From Palsa-506 sp963709075 (GTDB lineage: Bacteria; Actinomycetota; Actinomycetes; Streptosporangiales; Streptosporangiaceae), in the NCBI GenBank assembly GCA_963709075.1, contig CAVPUY010000005.1:744001-808000 (forward strand): a DNA stretch of 64,000 nucleotides, in the 5' to 3' direction. The position numbers and the translations under genes are program-made. Below the pieces are notes generated by a model. That model did not search any database and was not told where the DNA came from. It worked only from the letters and a program-made list of their open reading frames with translations. How positions within the stretch are numbered: position 1 is the first letter of the stretch; the number at the start of each line of letters is the position of its first letter. Below, piece after piece: positions 26,198-35,453 of the stretch.

Positions 26198-27406
26198 ATG
26201 GCGACCAGAAGCGGAGTAATGCAGCACGCCGGGAAGCAGCACGCCGGGAACCAGGGCACGGCCAGGCAGGCATCAAGCCTGGCGCTCGTCGTGATCTGCC
26301 TTGGCTACTTCATGGTGATCGTCGATACGACGGTGGTCAACGTGGCGCTGCCCGCCATCGCCCGCGATCTGCAGGGCGGCGTAGCAGGCCTGCAGTGGGT
26401 GGTGGACGCGTACACGCTGTCTTTCGCTGGGCTGCTGCTGACCGGGGGCGCCCTGGCAGAACGGCGCGGCGGCCGGCCGGTGTTCGGCGCCGGGCTTGCG
26501 GTGTTCGCCGCCGCGTCCGCTGCCTGCGGGCTGGCGCCGAGCCTTGGCGTGCTTGTGGCCGCCCGCCTGGTGCAGGGCGCCGGGGCGGCGCTGCTGGTGC
26601 CCGCATCGCTGGTGCTGCTGCAGGCCGCCTATCCGACCAGGGCCGGGCGGGCGCGCGCGTTCGGGGTCTGGGGCGGCATCGCCGGGATCGGCGCGGCAGC
26701 CGGCCGATCGTCGGCGGGGCGCTGGTCACCGCCTGGGCTGTCCGCCGCTGCATGGGCCGGGTTCGCCGTGACCGAGCACCGGGCCACGGACCCGATGCTG
26801 CCGCTTTCGCTGCTCGGCCGGCCTGCCTTCCGCTCCGGCAGCGCGGTCGGGCTGCTCATCAACCTGGGCTTCTACGGGCAATTGTTCGTGCTGAGCCTGT
26901 ACTTCCAGGACATCAGGGACTACTCAGCGCTGCTGACCGGCGTCGCCCTGCTGCCCGAGGCCGCCCTGCTCGCCGTCGCCTCGGCCGTTTCCGGCCGGGT
27001 GATGGCCAGGACCGGCCCGCGGCTGCCGATGCTCGGCGGGCTGCTGCTTGGCGCGGCCGGGCTGGCCGGGCTGGCCGTGGCCGGCCGCGATACGCCGTAC
27101 CTGCTGCTGCTGGCCCCGCTGGCCGCGGCCGGCTTCGGGATGGCGCTGACCATGCCGGCGGCTACCGCCACAGTGATCGAGGCGGCTCCGGCTGACCGGG
27201 GCGGCATCGCGTCCGGAGTCGTCAACGCGTCCCGGCAGGCCGGTGGCGTGCTCGGCGTAGCCCTGCTCGGCTCGCTGGTACATGCCCGGGCGGAGTTCAT
27301 CCCCGGGCTGCGGGCCGGCCTGCTGGCCGCGGCCGCGGCGTTTCTCGCCGCGGCGGCCATCACCTTCTACGGCGTCGACCGGATCACCGAACGCCAGTGC
27401 GGCTGA
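26198..27406 (+). CDS. DHA2-type MFS transporter with missing central helices
   Basis: Proton-driven drug exporter family. N-terminal helices with VIVDTTVVNVALPAIARDL, QWVVDAYTLSFAGLLLTGG, LVAARLVQGAGAALLVPA are intact to GVWGGIAGIGAAAG. Then a one-base shift hides PIVGGALVTAW, and the text jumps to GFAVTEHRATDPMLPLSLL, which normally lies ~90 residues further on, after two to three more helices. The C-terminal half (to EAAPADRGGIASGVVNASRQ) is intact. At 402 residues it is well short of the usual ~480. The open frame is preserved, but topology would be wrong, so function is doubtful. Confidence 0.75.
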   Translation: MATRSGVMQHAGKQHAGNQGTARQASSLALVVICLGYFMVIVDTTVVNVALPAIARDLQGGVAGLQWVVDAYTLSFAGLLLTGGALAERRGGRPVFGAGLAVFAAASAACGLAPSLGVLVAARLVQGAGAALLVPASLVLLQAAYPTRAGRARAFGVWGGIAGIGAAAGRSSAGRWSPPGLSAAAWAGFAVTEHRATDPMLPLSLLGRPAFRSGSAVGLLINLGFYGQLFVLSLYFQDIRDYSALLTGVALLPEAALLAVASAVSGRVMARTGPRLPMLGGLLLGAAGLAGLAVAGRDTPYLLLLAPLAAAGFGMALTMPAATATVIEAAPADRGGIASGVVNASRQAGGVLGVALLGSLVHARAEFIPGLRAGLLAAAAAFLAAAAITFYGVDRITERQCG

Positions 27407-27424
27407 CCTCTGGCCGGCCCTGCT

Positions 27425-27958
27425 TCATGCCAGCGCGGCGGCGATTCTGCTGGCGCACTCCATCGGCCCGGCGCGGGTGGTGTCCACGTCGATGTCGTAG
27501 GTCACGCCCCGGTGTACGAGCCTGGCCTGCGAGGCGGCCATCCCGGCAGCGCGGTCGCCACGACCGAGCTCGCGCCGGGCCGCCACTTCCGGGTCGCAGC
27601 GCACGCCGACCCAGAGCACGCCGAGCCCGGCCAGGGCCGTCTGCCACCGCTGCTGGGAGCTTGCCCCGCCGATGAAGGCCTCGTCGACGATGACCCGGGC
27701 GCCGGCCCTGATCATCGCGGCGATGCCGCTAGCCCAGGCGACATCAAGCGCGCGGAACGCAGCGCCGACGCGGACGCTGCCGTCGTCGCCGAAGCCGATC
27801 CCGGCCCCGCCTGCCTGCATCGAGGCGGGCATCGCCTCGACCAGCGTGTCGGTCCCGAGCGTCAGCCACGGCTCGGCGAGTATCGACTGCAGGCACCGGG
27901 CAATCGTCGACTTTCCCGAGCTTGAGCCGCCGTTCAGCACGATTACCTGGACAGCCAT
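27425..27958 (-). CDS. chloramphenicol 3-O-phosphotransferase-like kinase
   Basis: P-loop kinase of the CPT-like family. Walker A is NGGSSSGKSTIA (residues 9-20); LTLGTDTLVEAMP holds the aspartate that acts as base in chloramphenicol phosphotransferase; ARVIVDEAFIGG and VGVRCDPEVAARRE complete the family pattern. 177 residues is the normal length. Members may inactivate chloramphenicol, but many have unknown small-molecule substrates. TACGAT ends seven bases before ATG 27958 with no Shine-Dalgarno, suggesting a leaderless message. Confidence 0.85.
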   Translation of the reverse strand: MAVQVIVLNGGSSSGKSTIARCLQSILAEPWLTLGTDTLVEAMPASMQAGGAGIGFGDDGSVRVGAAFRALDVAWASGIAAMIRAGARVIVDEAFIGGASSQQRWQTALAGLGVLWVGVRCDPEVAARRELGRGDRAAGMAASQARLVHRGVTYDIDVDTTRAGPMECASRIAAALA

Positions 27959-27965
27959 GAGCCAG

Positions 27966-27971
27966 ATCGTA
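27966..27971 (-). promoter_or_regulatory. -10-like element for leaderless CPT-like gene
   Basis: TACGAT on the minus strand ends seven bases upstream of ATG 27958. No ribosome-binding site precedes the start. Confidence 0.35.
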
Positions 27972-28110
27972 TCCGGGCCGGCCGGCGGGCCGAATTGACC
28001 GTTGACACCCGGGCCCGGCGGCGAGAAGCTTCGGCTCGCGGCGTCCTTTCCACGGAATGGCGGCGACCGCGGCCGGCGGGCCGCTCATTCTGGCTTAACT
28101 GGAGGTTCCG

Positions 28111-31100
28111 ATGGCGGGATGGGCACGAGTGGGCGAGCGCCGAATGCGAAAGCTGGCCGGGCCGGCTGCTGCCTTGTGCATGCTTTCTTACGCGCTGGCT
28201 GCGGCCGCTCCGGCCAGCGCGGCCAGCACCGCCGCTGCCCGCACGGCCGCGGCCGTGCGGGCGTCGGCGGGGGCAGCCGGGACCGCGCCCGGCGGCCCGG
28301 GCACGCCGTCCTACTTCGATCTGGCCCGGAAGGACTGCCTGGGCACGGCGCGCAACACCGGCTCGAAGGTCTGGTACACGGTGGCCGGCGGCGTCTTGTC
28401 CGACGTCTACGAGCCGACGATCGACAACACCAATGTCGAGACGCTGCAGTACATCGTGACCGACGGCTCCAGCTTCACCGACCTGCAGACCCGCGACATG
28501 ACCTACACCGTCGCGGCCGACCCGTCCGGGATGGCCTGCACGGTGACCGCGACCAGCGCCAGCCACGGCTACCGGCTGGTCACCACCTACATCACCGACC
28601 CGGCACGGGACACCGTGCTGATGGACACGCGGCTGGCGGCCACGCCGGGCTCGCACACCGACATCGGCAAGCTGAAGCTGTACGCGCGGCTGGATGCGCA
28701 CGTGAACGGCGACGGCGGCGGCGGCAGCACGAACGCGGGCGGGAACACCGGGACGATCGACACGTCCACCGGGTCCCCGGTGCCGGTTATCTACAGCACG
28801 AACACGGTCACCCAGGCGGCCAACCGCAGCTATGCGGTGCCGACCTACATGGCGCTGCGCGCCAGCAGCCCGGCCGCGGCGGCAAGCGTCGGATACGCGG
28901 GCAGCCCCAGTGACGGCCTGACCCAGCTCGAGTCCACGCACACGCTGACCAGCTACGACTCGGCGCCAGACGGCCATATCACCGCGACCGAGGATGTCAC
29001 GCCCGGCCGCGGCGGCGAGGTGACGCTGGCGCTCGGCTTCGGCCGTACCCAGGCCAGCGCGGTGGCCACCGCCGGCGCGTCCCTGGCGGCGCCGTTCGGC
29101 CAGGTGGAGCGCAGCTACCAGAGTGGCTGGGCCGGCTATGACCGCGGCCTGCGCAGCCCGCCATCGCGCTTCCCCGGCCTGTCCGGCGGGCAGGCGGCCG
29201 ACCTGCAGCGCCGCTATTACCTGTCGGCGAACGTGATCAAGGCGAGCGAGGACAAGACCTTCCCCGGCGCCATCGTCGCCTCGCTGGCCAGCCCGTGGGG
29301 GCAGGCGGTGCAGGCAGGCACGGCCGTCAACGGCAAGCCGGTGTACTTCGGCTCTTACCGCGAGGTGTTCTCGCGCGACCTGTACGAGGCATTCACCGGC
29401 CTGCTGACCGACGGTGACCTGGCGACCGCGCGGGCCGCCACCCGGTTCCTTTTCGACAAGCAGCAGCTGGCCAACGGGCAGCTGCCGCGCAACTCACTGG
29501 TCAACGGCGAGAGCGCGCCGGATACCGGCGGCACTCAGCTGGACGAGACCGCCTACCCGATCCTGATGGCGCTGCAGTCCGGGCTGGGCGGTGACACCGC
29601 GCTGTGGCAGCAGCACATCCGGCCTGCCGCCGACTTCCTGGTCGCGAACGGGCCGTCGTTCGGCTCCGAGCGGTGGGAGGAGCAGTCCGGCTACTCCCCC
29701 TCCACGATCGCCGCGGAAATCGCCGGGCTGACCGCCGCATCGGTGATCGCCGCCCGGCATGGTGACACCGCGCGGGCCCAGCTGTACCAGGCGACCGCGG
29801 ATGATTTCCAGCGCAGCATCAAGACCTGGGACGTGACCACCACCGGCCCGGACGGGCCGCGTTACTTCATCCGGCTGTCCAAGACCGGCGACCCGAACGC
29901 CGCCATCAGCTATGGCCTGGGCAACGGCGGCCCGACGGTGGACCAGCGCGCGGTCATCGACGGCGGGTTCCAGGAGCTGGTCCGCCTCGGCGAGCTGCCG
30001 GTCAGCGACCCGGACATCCAGGCCTCGCTGGGCGTGGAAGACAGGCAGATCTCGGTGACCACCCCCAGCGGGACCGGCTACTACCGGTACGGCACCTCGG
30101 CCGCGGCCGGCAGCGCCGACGGCTACGGGGACTGCTACCAGCCGAGCCAGACCTCCTGTAGCACCAATGGCGAGCCGTGGCCGACCACCGATACCGGCAC
30201 CGGGCACCTGTGGCCGGTGCTGTCCGGCGAGCGCGCCGAGTCCGACGTCGCCGAGGGGAACCTGGCCGGCGCCTCGGCGCTGCTCGAGGCGATGGCGCAG
30301 TTCTCCTCGGGCGTGGGCCTCGTGCCCGAGCAGGCGTGGGAGGACCCGGACCTGGCCGCCTCGCCGTTCGGCAGCGACCCGACCACCGCGTCGATCGGCT
30401 TCACCGACGGCAAGGCCGCGGGTTCGGCGTCCCCGCTGACCTGGGCCCAGGCCCAGGAACTCCGGCTGATCCTGGACATCGGGGCCGGGCGCACCCTGGA
30501 GACGCCGCCGGTGACCAGGGCGCGGTACGTTACCCACACGCCGCCGGGCGCGGCCGACGTCACCCTGACCGCGCCAGCGCCAGGCACTGACGTCACGACG
30601 GCAACCACGGCAGTGACCGGGACCACGGTGCCCGGGGCGAAGGTGGTCGCGGAGTCGCTCGACACCACCACCGGGGCGCCGTCCACGACCGCCACCGCGA
30701 CTGCGGCGGCGGACGGGTCGTTCTCCGTTACCGTGCCGGTCGGCTTCGGCGACAGCGTGCTGACCGTCTCGGCCACCGCGTCCGGCAACCGGACCGGGTA
30801 CGCGCAGACCTCGGTGACCAGCGACGTGACCACCGGGACGACGGTGCTGGATGTGAGCGACCCCACCGGCGACGACAACGGGCCCGGCACCTACCAGTAC
30901 CCGACGGACTCGTCCTTCCAGCCCGGCGCGTTCGACCTGACCAGGTTCCAGGTGATCAGTGACGGGACGACCGTGTACCTGCGGGCCACGCTGGCCAACC
31001 TGGCTCCGACGTTCGGCGCGGCGTTCGGCGCGCAACTGCTCGACGTCTACGTGCACACGCCGGGCGCGGGCAGCACGTCGACCGCGGCGGCCTTCGCGTC

Positions 31101-31536
31101 CCGTAACTACACCATCGCCCCGGCTGATGCCTGGAACGAGATTGTCGAGGTGCAGGGATTCGCGTCCCCGGTCTGGCAGGACGCCGCGGGGAACTCGCTC
31201 GGCACCGCATCGATGGCCGTCTCGCAGGCGAGCAACACCGTCACGATCGTGCTGCCGGAGGCGGCATTCGGCACCCCGGCGTCAGGCTGGTCCTTCACCG
31301 TGGTGCTGACCGGCCAGGACGGGTTCAGCTCCGATCAGGCCCGCGCCTTCACCCAGCCGGCCGGGGCGTTCACGTTCGGCGTTTGCGCGGCCGGCAACAC
31401 CAGCCCGATCTGCTCGGCCGACCCGGGCACGGTCCCGAAGGCGATGGACGTGCTCACGCCGTCAGGGGTGTCCCAGGCCACCGAGCTCGACCCGACCCTC
31501 GGCCCCGTCGTCATCCACGGAGTCCCCGTTCCCTGA
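28111..31536 (+). CDS. secreted glycoside hydrolase family 15 glucodextranase-like enzyme
   Basis: Extracellular alpha-glucan hydrolase (glucoamylase/glucodextranase class) of 1141 residues. Signal peptide about 1-40 (ends AAAAPASAAS); N-terminal beta-sandwich about 60-340; (alpha/alpha)6 catalytic barrel about 345-805. The catalytic acid is probably in RWEEQSGY (near 520) and the base in LVPEQAWEDP (near 740), matching the paired glutamates of GH15. The NGQLPRNSLVNGES and LDETAYP segments line the site. A beta-sandwich (about 815-895) and a DOMON-like glucodextranase C-terminal domain (about 905-1075) follow, probably for substrate or wall attachment. A TTGACA at 28002-28007 could be a -35 box. 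A strong hairpin lies downstream. Confidence 0.92.
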   Translation: MAGWARVGERRMRKLAGPAAALCMLSYALAAAAPASAASTAAARTAAAVRASAGAAGTAPGGPGTPSYFDLARKDCLGTARNTGSKVWYTVAGGVLSDVYEPTIDNTNVETLQYIVTDGSSFTDLQTRDMTYTVAADPSGMACTVTATSASHGYRLVTTYITDPARDTVLMDTRLAATPGSHTDIGKLKLYARLDAHVNGDGGGGSTNAGGNTGTIDTSTGSPVPVIYSTNTVTQAANRSYAVPTYMALRASSPAAAASVGYAGSPSDGLTQLESTHTLTSYDSAPDGHITATEDVTPGRGGEVTLALGFGRTQASAVATAGASLAAPFGQVERSYQSGWAGYDRGLRSPPSRFPGLSGGQAADLQRRYYLSANVIKASEDKTFPGAIVASLASPWGQAVQAGTAVNGKPVYFGSYREVFSRDLYEAFTGLLTDGDLATARAATRFLFDKQQLANGQLPRNSLVNGESAPDTGGTQLDETAYPILMALQSGLGGDTALWQQHIRPAADFLVANGPSFGSERWEEQSGYSPSTIAAEIAGLTAASVIAARHGDTARAQLYQATADDFQRSIKTWDVTTTGPDGPRYFIRLSKTGDPNAAISYGLGNGGPTVDQRAVIDGGFQELVRLGELPVSDPDIQASLGVEDRQISVTTPSGTGYYRYGTSAAAGSADGYGDCYQPSQTSCSTNGEPWPTTDTGTGHLWPVLSGERAESDVAEGNLAGASALLEAMAQFSSGVGLVPEQAWEDPDLAASPFGSDPTTASIGFTDGKAAGSASPLTWAQAQELRLILDIGAGRTLETPPVTRARYVTHTPPGAADVTLTAPAPGTDVTTATTAVTGTTVPGAKVVAESLDTTTGAPSTTATATAAADGSFSVTVPVGFGDSVLTVSATASGNRTGYAQTSVTSDVTTGTTVLDVSDPTGDDNGPGTYQYPTDSSFQPGAFDLTRFQVISDGTTVYLRATLANLAPTFGAAFGAQLLDVYVHTPGAGSTSTAAAFASRNYTIAPADAWNEIVEVQGFASPVWQDAAGNSLGTASMAVSQASNTVTIVLPEAAFGTPASGWSFTVVLTGQDGFSSDQARAFTQPAGAFTFGVCAAGNTSPICSADPGTVPKAMDVLTPSGVSQATELDPTLGPVVIHGVPVP

Positions 31537-31560
31537 GCCTGCCCGTTCCCGAGCCAGGCC

Positions 31561-31592
31561 TTCCGGCCCGGGCCGTAGCGCCCGGGCCGGAA
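31561..31592 (+). terminator. hairpin after the GH15 gene
   Basis: A perfect 13-bp GC-rich stem (ttccggcccgggc paired with gcccgggccggaa) and six-base loop begin 24 bp after the GH15 stop. No U-tract follows, as is common in actinomycetes. Confidence 0.75.
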
Positions 31593-31857
31593 AGACGGGG
31601 ACAATGCCCCGCCAGGAGGGGGCATTGGGCTCTGTGGGCCAACCCGCATATCGCGCAATGTAGTCATTACAACGCCGTTAGCAAAGGAGGCAGGAAGTCG
31701 GCCGGATAGCAACCGGCCGCCACTGCAGACAGCACGGCACAGCGGGCGTCACCCCCCGGCAGCACGGGGACAGGTGGCGCTCGCTGCGCGGGCCCAGGCT
31801 GGCCGGCCAGCGGATCGGCCAGCCACCGAGGTCGCCAGCCGGACCTAACCTGGTGGC
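31593..31857. other. gene-free spacer
   Basis: No supported ORF. It is less GC-rich around 31645-31690 (atcgcgcaatgtagtcattac), with an aaaggaggcagg sequence at 31683-31694 that resembles a ribosome-binding site but is followed by no conserved coding sequence. TAACCT at 31846-31851, six bases before ATG 31858, may be the -10 box of the PaiB gene. Confidence 0.5.
31846..31851 (+). promoter_or_regulatory. -10-like element for leaderless PaiB-like gene
   Basis: TAACCT ends six bases before ATG 31858; the intervening ggtggc is a poor ribosome-binding site. Spacing agrees with other leaderless starts in the window. Confidence 0.35.
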
Positions 31858-32501
31858 ATGTACGTTCCAGCGCATTTCGCGGTCAGCGACCTGAGCCAGG
31901 TCGAGGAGTTCGTCGCCCGGGCCGGCGCCGCCGACCTGGTGACCTTCGACGGCGCCGGGCTGGCCGCCACCCTGCTGCCGGTGATCTGGGACCGAGATCC
32001 GGCGGCGAGTTCGGCAGGCTGCTCGGCCATGTCGCGGTGGCCAACCCGCAGTGGCGCACCGCCCGGCCGGACGTGCCCGGGCTGGCCATCGTGCACGGCC
32101 CGCAGGCCTACATATCGCCGTCGTGGTACCCGAGCACGGGCCAGCACGGCCGGACGGTGCCGACCTGGAATTACACCACCGTCCACTTCACCGGGCCGGT
32201 CACCTTCCACCAGGATGCCGGCTGGCTCCTGGACATCGTCACCCGGCTGACCGACAAGCACGAGCGGCACCGCGACCGGCCCTGGCGGGTGCAGGACGCT
32301 CCCCCGGCTTACATCGAAGGGCAGTTGCGCGGCATCGTCGGGGTGGAGATGGCGGTTACCCAGATCGAGGCCAAGGACAAGCTCAGCCAGAACCGCGGCC
32401 CGGCCGACCGGGCCGGCGCGGTTGCCGGGCTGCGCGATACCGCGGAGCCCGGCGCGCAGGCGATAGCCGGCCTGATGCGCGCGGCGGAGCGCGGATGCTA
32501 G
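31858..32501 (+). CDS. PaiB-family FMN-binding protein, one frameshift
   Basis: PaiB/transcriptional-regulator-like split-barrel protein that binds flavin. MYVPAHFAVSDLSQVEEFV and GLAATLLPVIWDRDP are in the first frame; at about 31996 the frame moves and GEFGRLLGHVAVANPQW continues into AIVHGPQAYISPSWYPS and VPTWNYTTVHFTG. The end LRGIVGVEMAVTQIEAKDKLSQNR is classic for the family. A one-base correction gives a full-length protein of about 214 residues. The next gene follows after 10 bp on the same strand. Confidence 0.85.
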
Positions 32502-32504
32502 GTT
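32499..32504 (+). promoter_or_regulatory. -10-like element for leaderless SDR gene
   Basis: TAGGTT overlaps the stop of the PaiB-like gene and ends seven bases before ATG 32512. No good -35 hexamer is seen, so the call rests on spacing alone. Confidence 0.3.
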
Positions 32505-32511
32505 CCGCGCT

Positions 32512-33264
32512 ATGCCAGACAGGGTCGCGATAGTCACTGGGGGCGGCACGGGGGTCGGCAGGGCGGCGGCGCTGGCCCTCGGGCAAGACGGATACTCCGT
32601 CGTGATCGCCGGGCGGCGGCCCGGCCCGATCGAGCAGACCGTCCGGGACGCCGCGGCGGCCGGATCCCGGCTGCTTGGCGTCGTCGCGGACGTCGCCGAG
32701 CCGGCTGGCGTGCAGCGGCTGTTCGACCGGGCCGTGCGCGAGTTCGGCCGGGTGGACCTGCTGTTCAACAACGCCGGCCAGTTCGGCCCGCCGGTGCCGC
32801 TTGAGGACGTGTCCTATGCCGACTGGCAGTCCGTCGTCGGCGCGAACCTGACCGCGGCCTTCCTGTGCACCCAGGCGGCGTTCCAGGTCATGCGGCGGCA
32901 GGATCCGCGCGGCGGGCGGATCATCAACAACGGATCGATCTCCGCTCACACACCGCGGCCGCATTCGGCGCCTTACACCGCGACCAAGCACGCGATCACC
33001 GGCCTGACCAAGGCGGCATCGCTGGACGGCCGCCGTTACGACATAGCCTGCGGGCAGATCGACATCGGCAATGCGGCCACGGACCTGACCGGCAGGCTCG
33101 CGGCCGGGGCGGTGCAGCCGGACGGCAGCACCCGGCCCGAGCCGATGATCGACGTCGGCCTGGTCGGCAGCGCGGTCGTGCACATGGCCAGCCTGCCGCT
33201 GGAGGCGAACGTCCAGTTCATGACCCTGATGGCCACGAAAATGCCGTTCATCGGCCGCGGCTAG
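32512..33264 (+). CDS. short-chain dehydrogenase/reductase
   Basis: NAD(P)-dependent SDR of 250 residues. Cofactor motif VTGGGTGVGRAAAL (residues 9-22), LLFNNAGQFGP, the catalytic serine in INNGSISAHTP and the YTATKHAITGLTK Tyr-Lys pair are all present. Classical single-domain fold with no extra parts. TAGGTT at 32499-32504 ends seven bases before ATG 32512, so the transcript may be leaderless. The substrate is unknown. Confidence 0.92.
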   Translation: MPDRVAIVTGGGTGVGRAAALALGQDGYSVVIAGRRPGPIEQTVRDAAAAGSRLLGVVADVAEPAGVQRLFDRAVREFGRVDLLFNNAGQFGPPVPLEDVSYADWQSVVGANLTAAFLCTQAAFQVMRRQDPRGGRIINNGSISAHTPRPHSAPYTATKHAITGLTKAASLDGRRYDIACGQIDIGNAATDLTGRLAAGAVQPDGSTRPEPMIDVGLVGSAVVHMASLPLEANVQFMTLMATKMPFIGRG

Positions 33265-33319
33265 CCGCGCGGGCTGCTGGCCCGGATCCCGCGGGCCCAG
33301 GTACTCGCCGGCCGGCCGG

Positions 33320-33623
33320 TCAGCCGGGGCGGTCTGGCCTGGCCAGCGGCCAGCCGCCGGCCGCCAGCCTGGCGCTGACCCGGTTGACATCGGAGTCCTT
33401 CGGCTTCTCGTGCGTGATCATCTCGATCGCGTCGCGGATCGCGTGCGCTGACGCCGGGTCGGCCGCTGAGGCCAGTTCCCCGGCGATCGCGTTGACGTCG
33501 GCGTCGGTTCAGCCGGCTGGCCAGCAGCGCGAACAGCGGGATGTAATCGACATCGGGCACGCCCTCGGGATAGCCGGCCCGCAGCCAGCCGATGATCGAG
33601 CTCAGGACTGGGGGCATCGCCAT
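33320..33623 (-). CDS. DUF3349 protein, one frameshift
   Basis: Small helical actinobacterial protein of unknown function. From ATG 33623: MAMPPVLSSIIGWLRAGYP, VDYIPLFALLASRL, then a doubled a near 33509 moves the frame. The other frame gives TDADVNAIAGELASA, IRDAIEMITHEKPKDSDVN and RVSARLAAGGWPLA, ending at TGA 33320. With one base removed it is a normal ~100-residue DUF3349 member. As written the ORF runs on to 33261 with an Arg-rich tail. 33624-33727 holds nothing recognised. Confidence 0.8.
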
Positions 33624-33727
33624 GTTCTCAAACCCTCTCGATGGGGCAGCCGCAGGCTCGCCCGGCGCTTCGTCCGGCGGTCATTAATAGCACTGGGATA
33701 TTTGGTGGCACGTCACTCAGCAGCGGG

Positions 33728-33997
33728 TCACTTAGGGGCAGGGTGGCCAATTTGGTAAATCTCATAGATTCCCCAGCCTATTGCGGCCAGCACGACCAGG
33801 AAACAGAACGCGGCGACGACAGCGCCCGCCGGGTTTCCGCCGACCACGGCATCGGAGTCGCCGCCGGCGGCCTGGGCCCGGCCGCCCTTGGACAGGGCGA
33901 GCAGGCCGAGGGCGAACAGCGCCGGGAGCCCTGCCCCGGCCAGCAGGCCGAAAACTACGATCTTCCAGATCGCTGCCAAGTTGATCCACGACGACAT
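33728..33997 (-). CDS. small two-TM membrane protein downstream of the phosphate transporter
   Basis: An 89-residue hypothetical. ATG 33997 has AGGGAG six bases upstream. Two membrane helices are clear: IVVFGLLAGAGLPALFALGL and AVVAAFCFLVVLAAIGWGIY, joined by a Gly/Ala loop. It follows the PiT stop by 17 bp on the same strand, an arrangement seen beside actinobacterial PiT genes, and may help or regulate the transporter. Function is inferred only from this linkage. Confidence 0.7.
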   Translation of the reverse strand: MSSWINLAAIWKIVVFGLLAGAGLPALFALGLLALSKGGRAQAAGGDSDAVVGGNPAGAVVAAFCFLVVLAAIGWGIYEIYQIGHPAPK

Positions 33998-34014
33998 TGT
34001 CTGCTCCCTTTCAC

Positions 34015-35163
34015 TCAGGCCGCTGCCACGGGCTCGGGCTTGGCCGGAACGACTGATCCGGTCCACTCCTCGTTTACGTTGTTGTGGTCGACCTTGTTCG
34101 CGCGGGACCTCCAGTAGACCGTCGCCGCGATCGCGGTCAGCAGGATCAGGACGACAATCACGCCCGGCGTGTGGCCGACCGCGCTCGCCAGGAACTCTGC
34201 CCCGGCCCCCACCAGCCCGGCACACGGCAGGGTGAACACCCAGGCCGTGGCCATCCGCCCGGCGGTGTTCCAGCGGACATCGGCGCCCCTCTTGCCGAGC
34301 CCGGTGCCGATGATCGACCCGGTGGCGACGTGCGTGGTGGACAGCGAGTAGCCGAAGCTGCTGGACAGCAGGATAACCGCGGCCGAGGCGGACTCAGCGG
34401 CCATGCCCTGCGGCGCCTGGATCTCTACGAGTCCCTTACCGAGGGTGCGGATCACCCGCCAGCCGCCCAGGTAGGTGCCGAGGCTAATCGCCAGCCCGCA
34501 GGAGAGGATGACCCAGAACGGGGCGGTGGCATTCTTGGGCAGCGTCCCGTTCACGATCAGGGCCAGCGTGATGACGCCCATCGTCTTCTGCGCGTCGTTC
34601 GTGCCGTGCGCCAGGGACACCATCGACGCCGACCCGATCTGCCCGATCCGGAAGCCGTGGCCGCGGGCACGTTCGGTCAGGCTGCGGCTGATCCGGTAGA
34701 GCAGCCACGTCCCGGTCGCCGCGACGAGCGCGGCGATGATCGGCGACAGCCCGGCCGGGATGATGACCTTCGACACCAGATCGTGCCACTGGATCGCGTG
34801 GCCGCCGGCCGCGGCGATGGTCGAGCCGATCACCCCGCCGATGAGCGCGTGCGACGAACTCGACGGGATCCCGAAGAGCCAGGTGAGCAGGTTCCAGATG
34901 ATCCCGCCGGCCAGCCCGGCCGCGACCACGGGCAGCGTCACCAGGTTGGTGTCGACGAGGCCGCTGGCGATCGTCGCCGCGACGCTCAGCGACAGGAACG
35001 CCCCGACCAGGTTCAGCACCCCCGACAGGGCCACGGCAATGCGCGGGCTCAGCGCCTGGGTGGCGATAGAGGTCGCCATAGCGTTGCCGGTGTCGTGGAA
35101 GCCGTTGGTGAAGTCAAAACACAGCGCGGTGATGACCACCAGGACCAGCAGAAAATCGTTCAC
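34015..35163 (-). CDS. pit: low-affinity inorganic phosphate transporter (PiT)
   Basis: Cation-coupled phosphate permease of the inner membrane. The duplicated signature is present: FDFTNGFHDTGNAMATS near the N-terminus and VSLAHGTNDAQKTMGVI in the second half; IPSSSSHALIGG and LSTTHVATGSIIGTGLG are the paired loop motifs. About ten to eleven hydrophobic segments. GTG 35163 is preferred because it starts MNDFLLVLVV as in relatives; the open frame extends to a TTG at 35205. A -10-like box at 35211-35217 fits a 40-base leader before that GTG. The small protein downstream is probably cotranscribed. Confidence 0.92.
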   Translation of the reverse strand: MNDFLLVLVVITALCFDFTNGFHDTGNAMATSIATQALSPRIAVALSGVLNLVGAFLSLSVAATIASGLVDTNLVTLPVVAAGLAGGIIWNLLTWLFGIPSSSSHALIGGVIGSTIAAAGGHAIQWHDLVSKVIIPAGLSPIIAALVAATGTWLLYRISRSLTERARGHGFRIGQIGSASMVSLAHGTNDAQKTMGVITLALIVNGTLPKNATAPFWVILSCGLAISLGTYLGGWRVIRTLGKGLVEIQAPQGMAAESASAAVILLSSSFGYSLSTTHVATGSIIGTGLGKRGADVRWNTAGRMATAWVFTLPCAGLVGAGAEFLASAVGHTPGVIVVLILLTAIAATVYWRSRANKVDHNNVNEEWTGSVVPAKPEPVAAA

Positions 35164-35210
35164 GAGACCAGGGTCACGGCTGCCTAAAGCCGTGTCGATG
35201 GGCAAAATCC

Positions 35211-35229
35211 ATTATCCCATGACATGTCA
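35211..35229 (-). promoter_or_regulatory. PiT promoter -10 with adjoining 10-bp palindrome
   Basis: Minus-strand GGATAAT (35217-35211) is a good -10 element. Directly upstream the perfect palindrome TGACATGTCA (35220-35229) lies in the spacer, a position where a repressor could block polymerase. No TTGACA is found 17 bases upstream, so an activator or alternative sigma factor is possible. Confidence 0.4.
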
Positions 35230-35453
35230 GTTATGCGCTACCTAATGTTCACCGGCTGTGGGTAGCGCTCCGCGCTGCGAGGTGATCTAGCCCCCGGCTT
35301 GGCCTTCTGCGGGAGGCGCGGTAATGGTGGCCGGGCGCCTCCCGCAGCGTGACCGGGATGACCGTGACGTACTCAGGTTGCGGCAAATCAGGCGGCAAGA
35401 CATCCGCCGGCTGGCGGATGCTGTCGCGGCCGCGGCCCGGCAGCATGCGATGA

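Noticed and set aside
29494..31056. 520-codon antisense ORF over the GH15 gene
   Set aside because: High GC keeps antisense frames open; the peptide is Arg/Gly-rich and matches no family, while the plus strand is a clear GH15 enzyme.
31683..31694. Strong aaaggaggcagg ribosome-binding site
   Set aside because: No conserved coding sequence begins within the following 20 bases in any frame.
35247..35253. GTTCACC as a PhoP (phosphate) box for the PiT gene
   Set aside because: Only one heptamer is present, on the opposite strand to the PiT promoter, and no second unit follows at 11-bp spacing.
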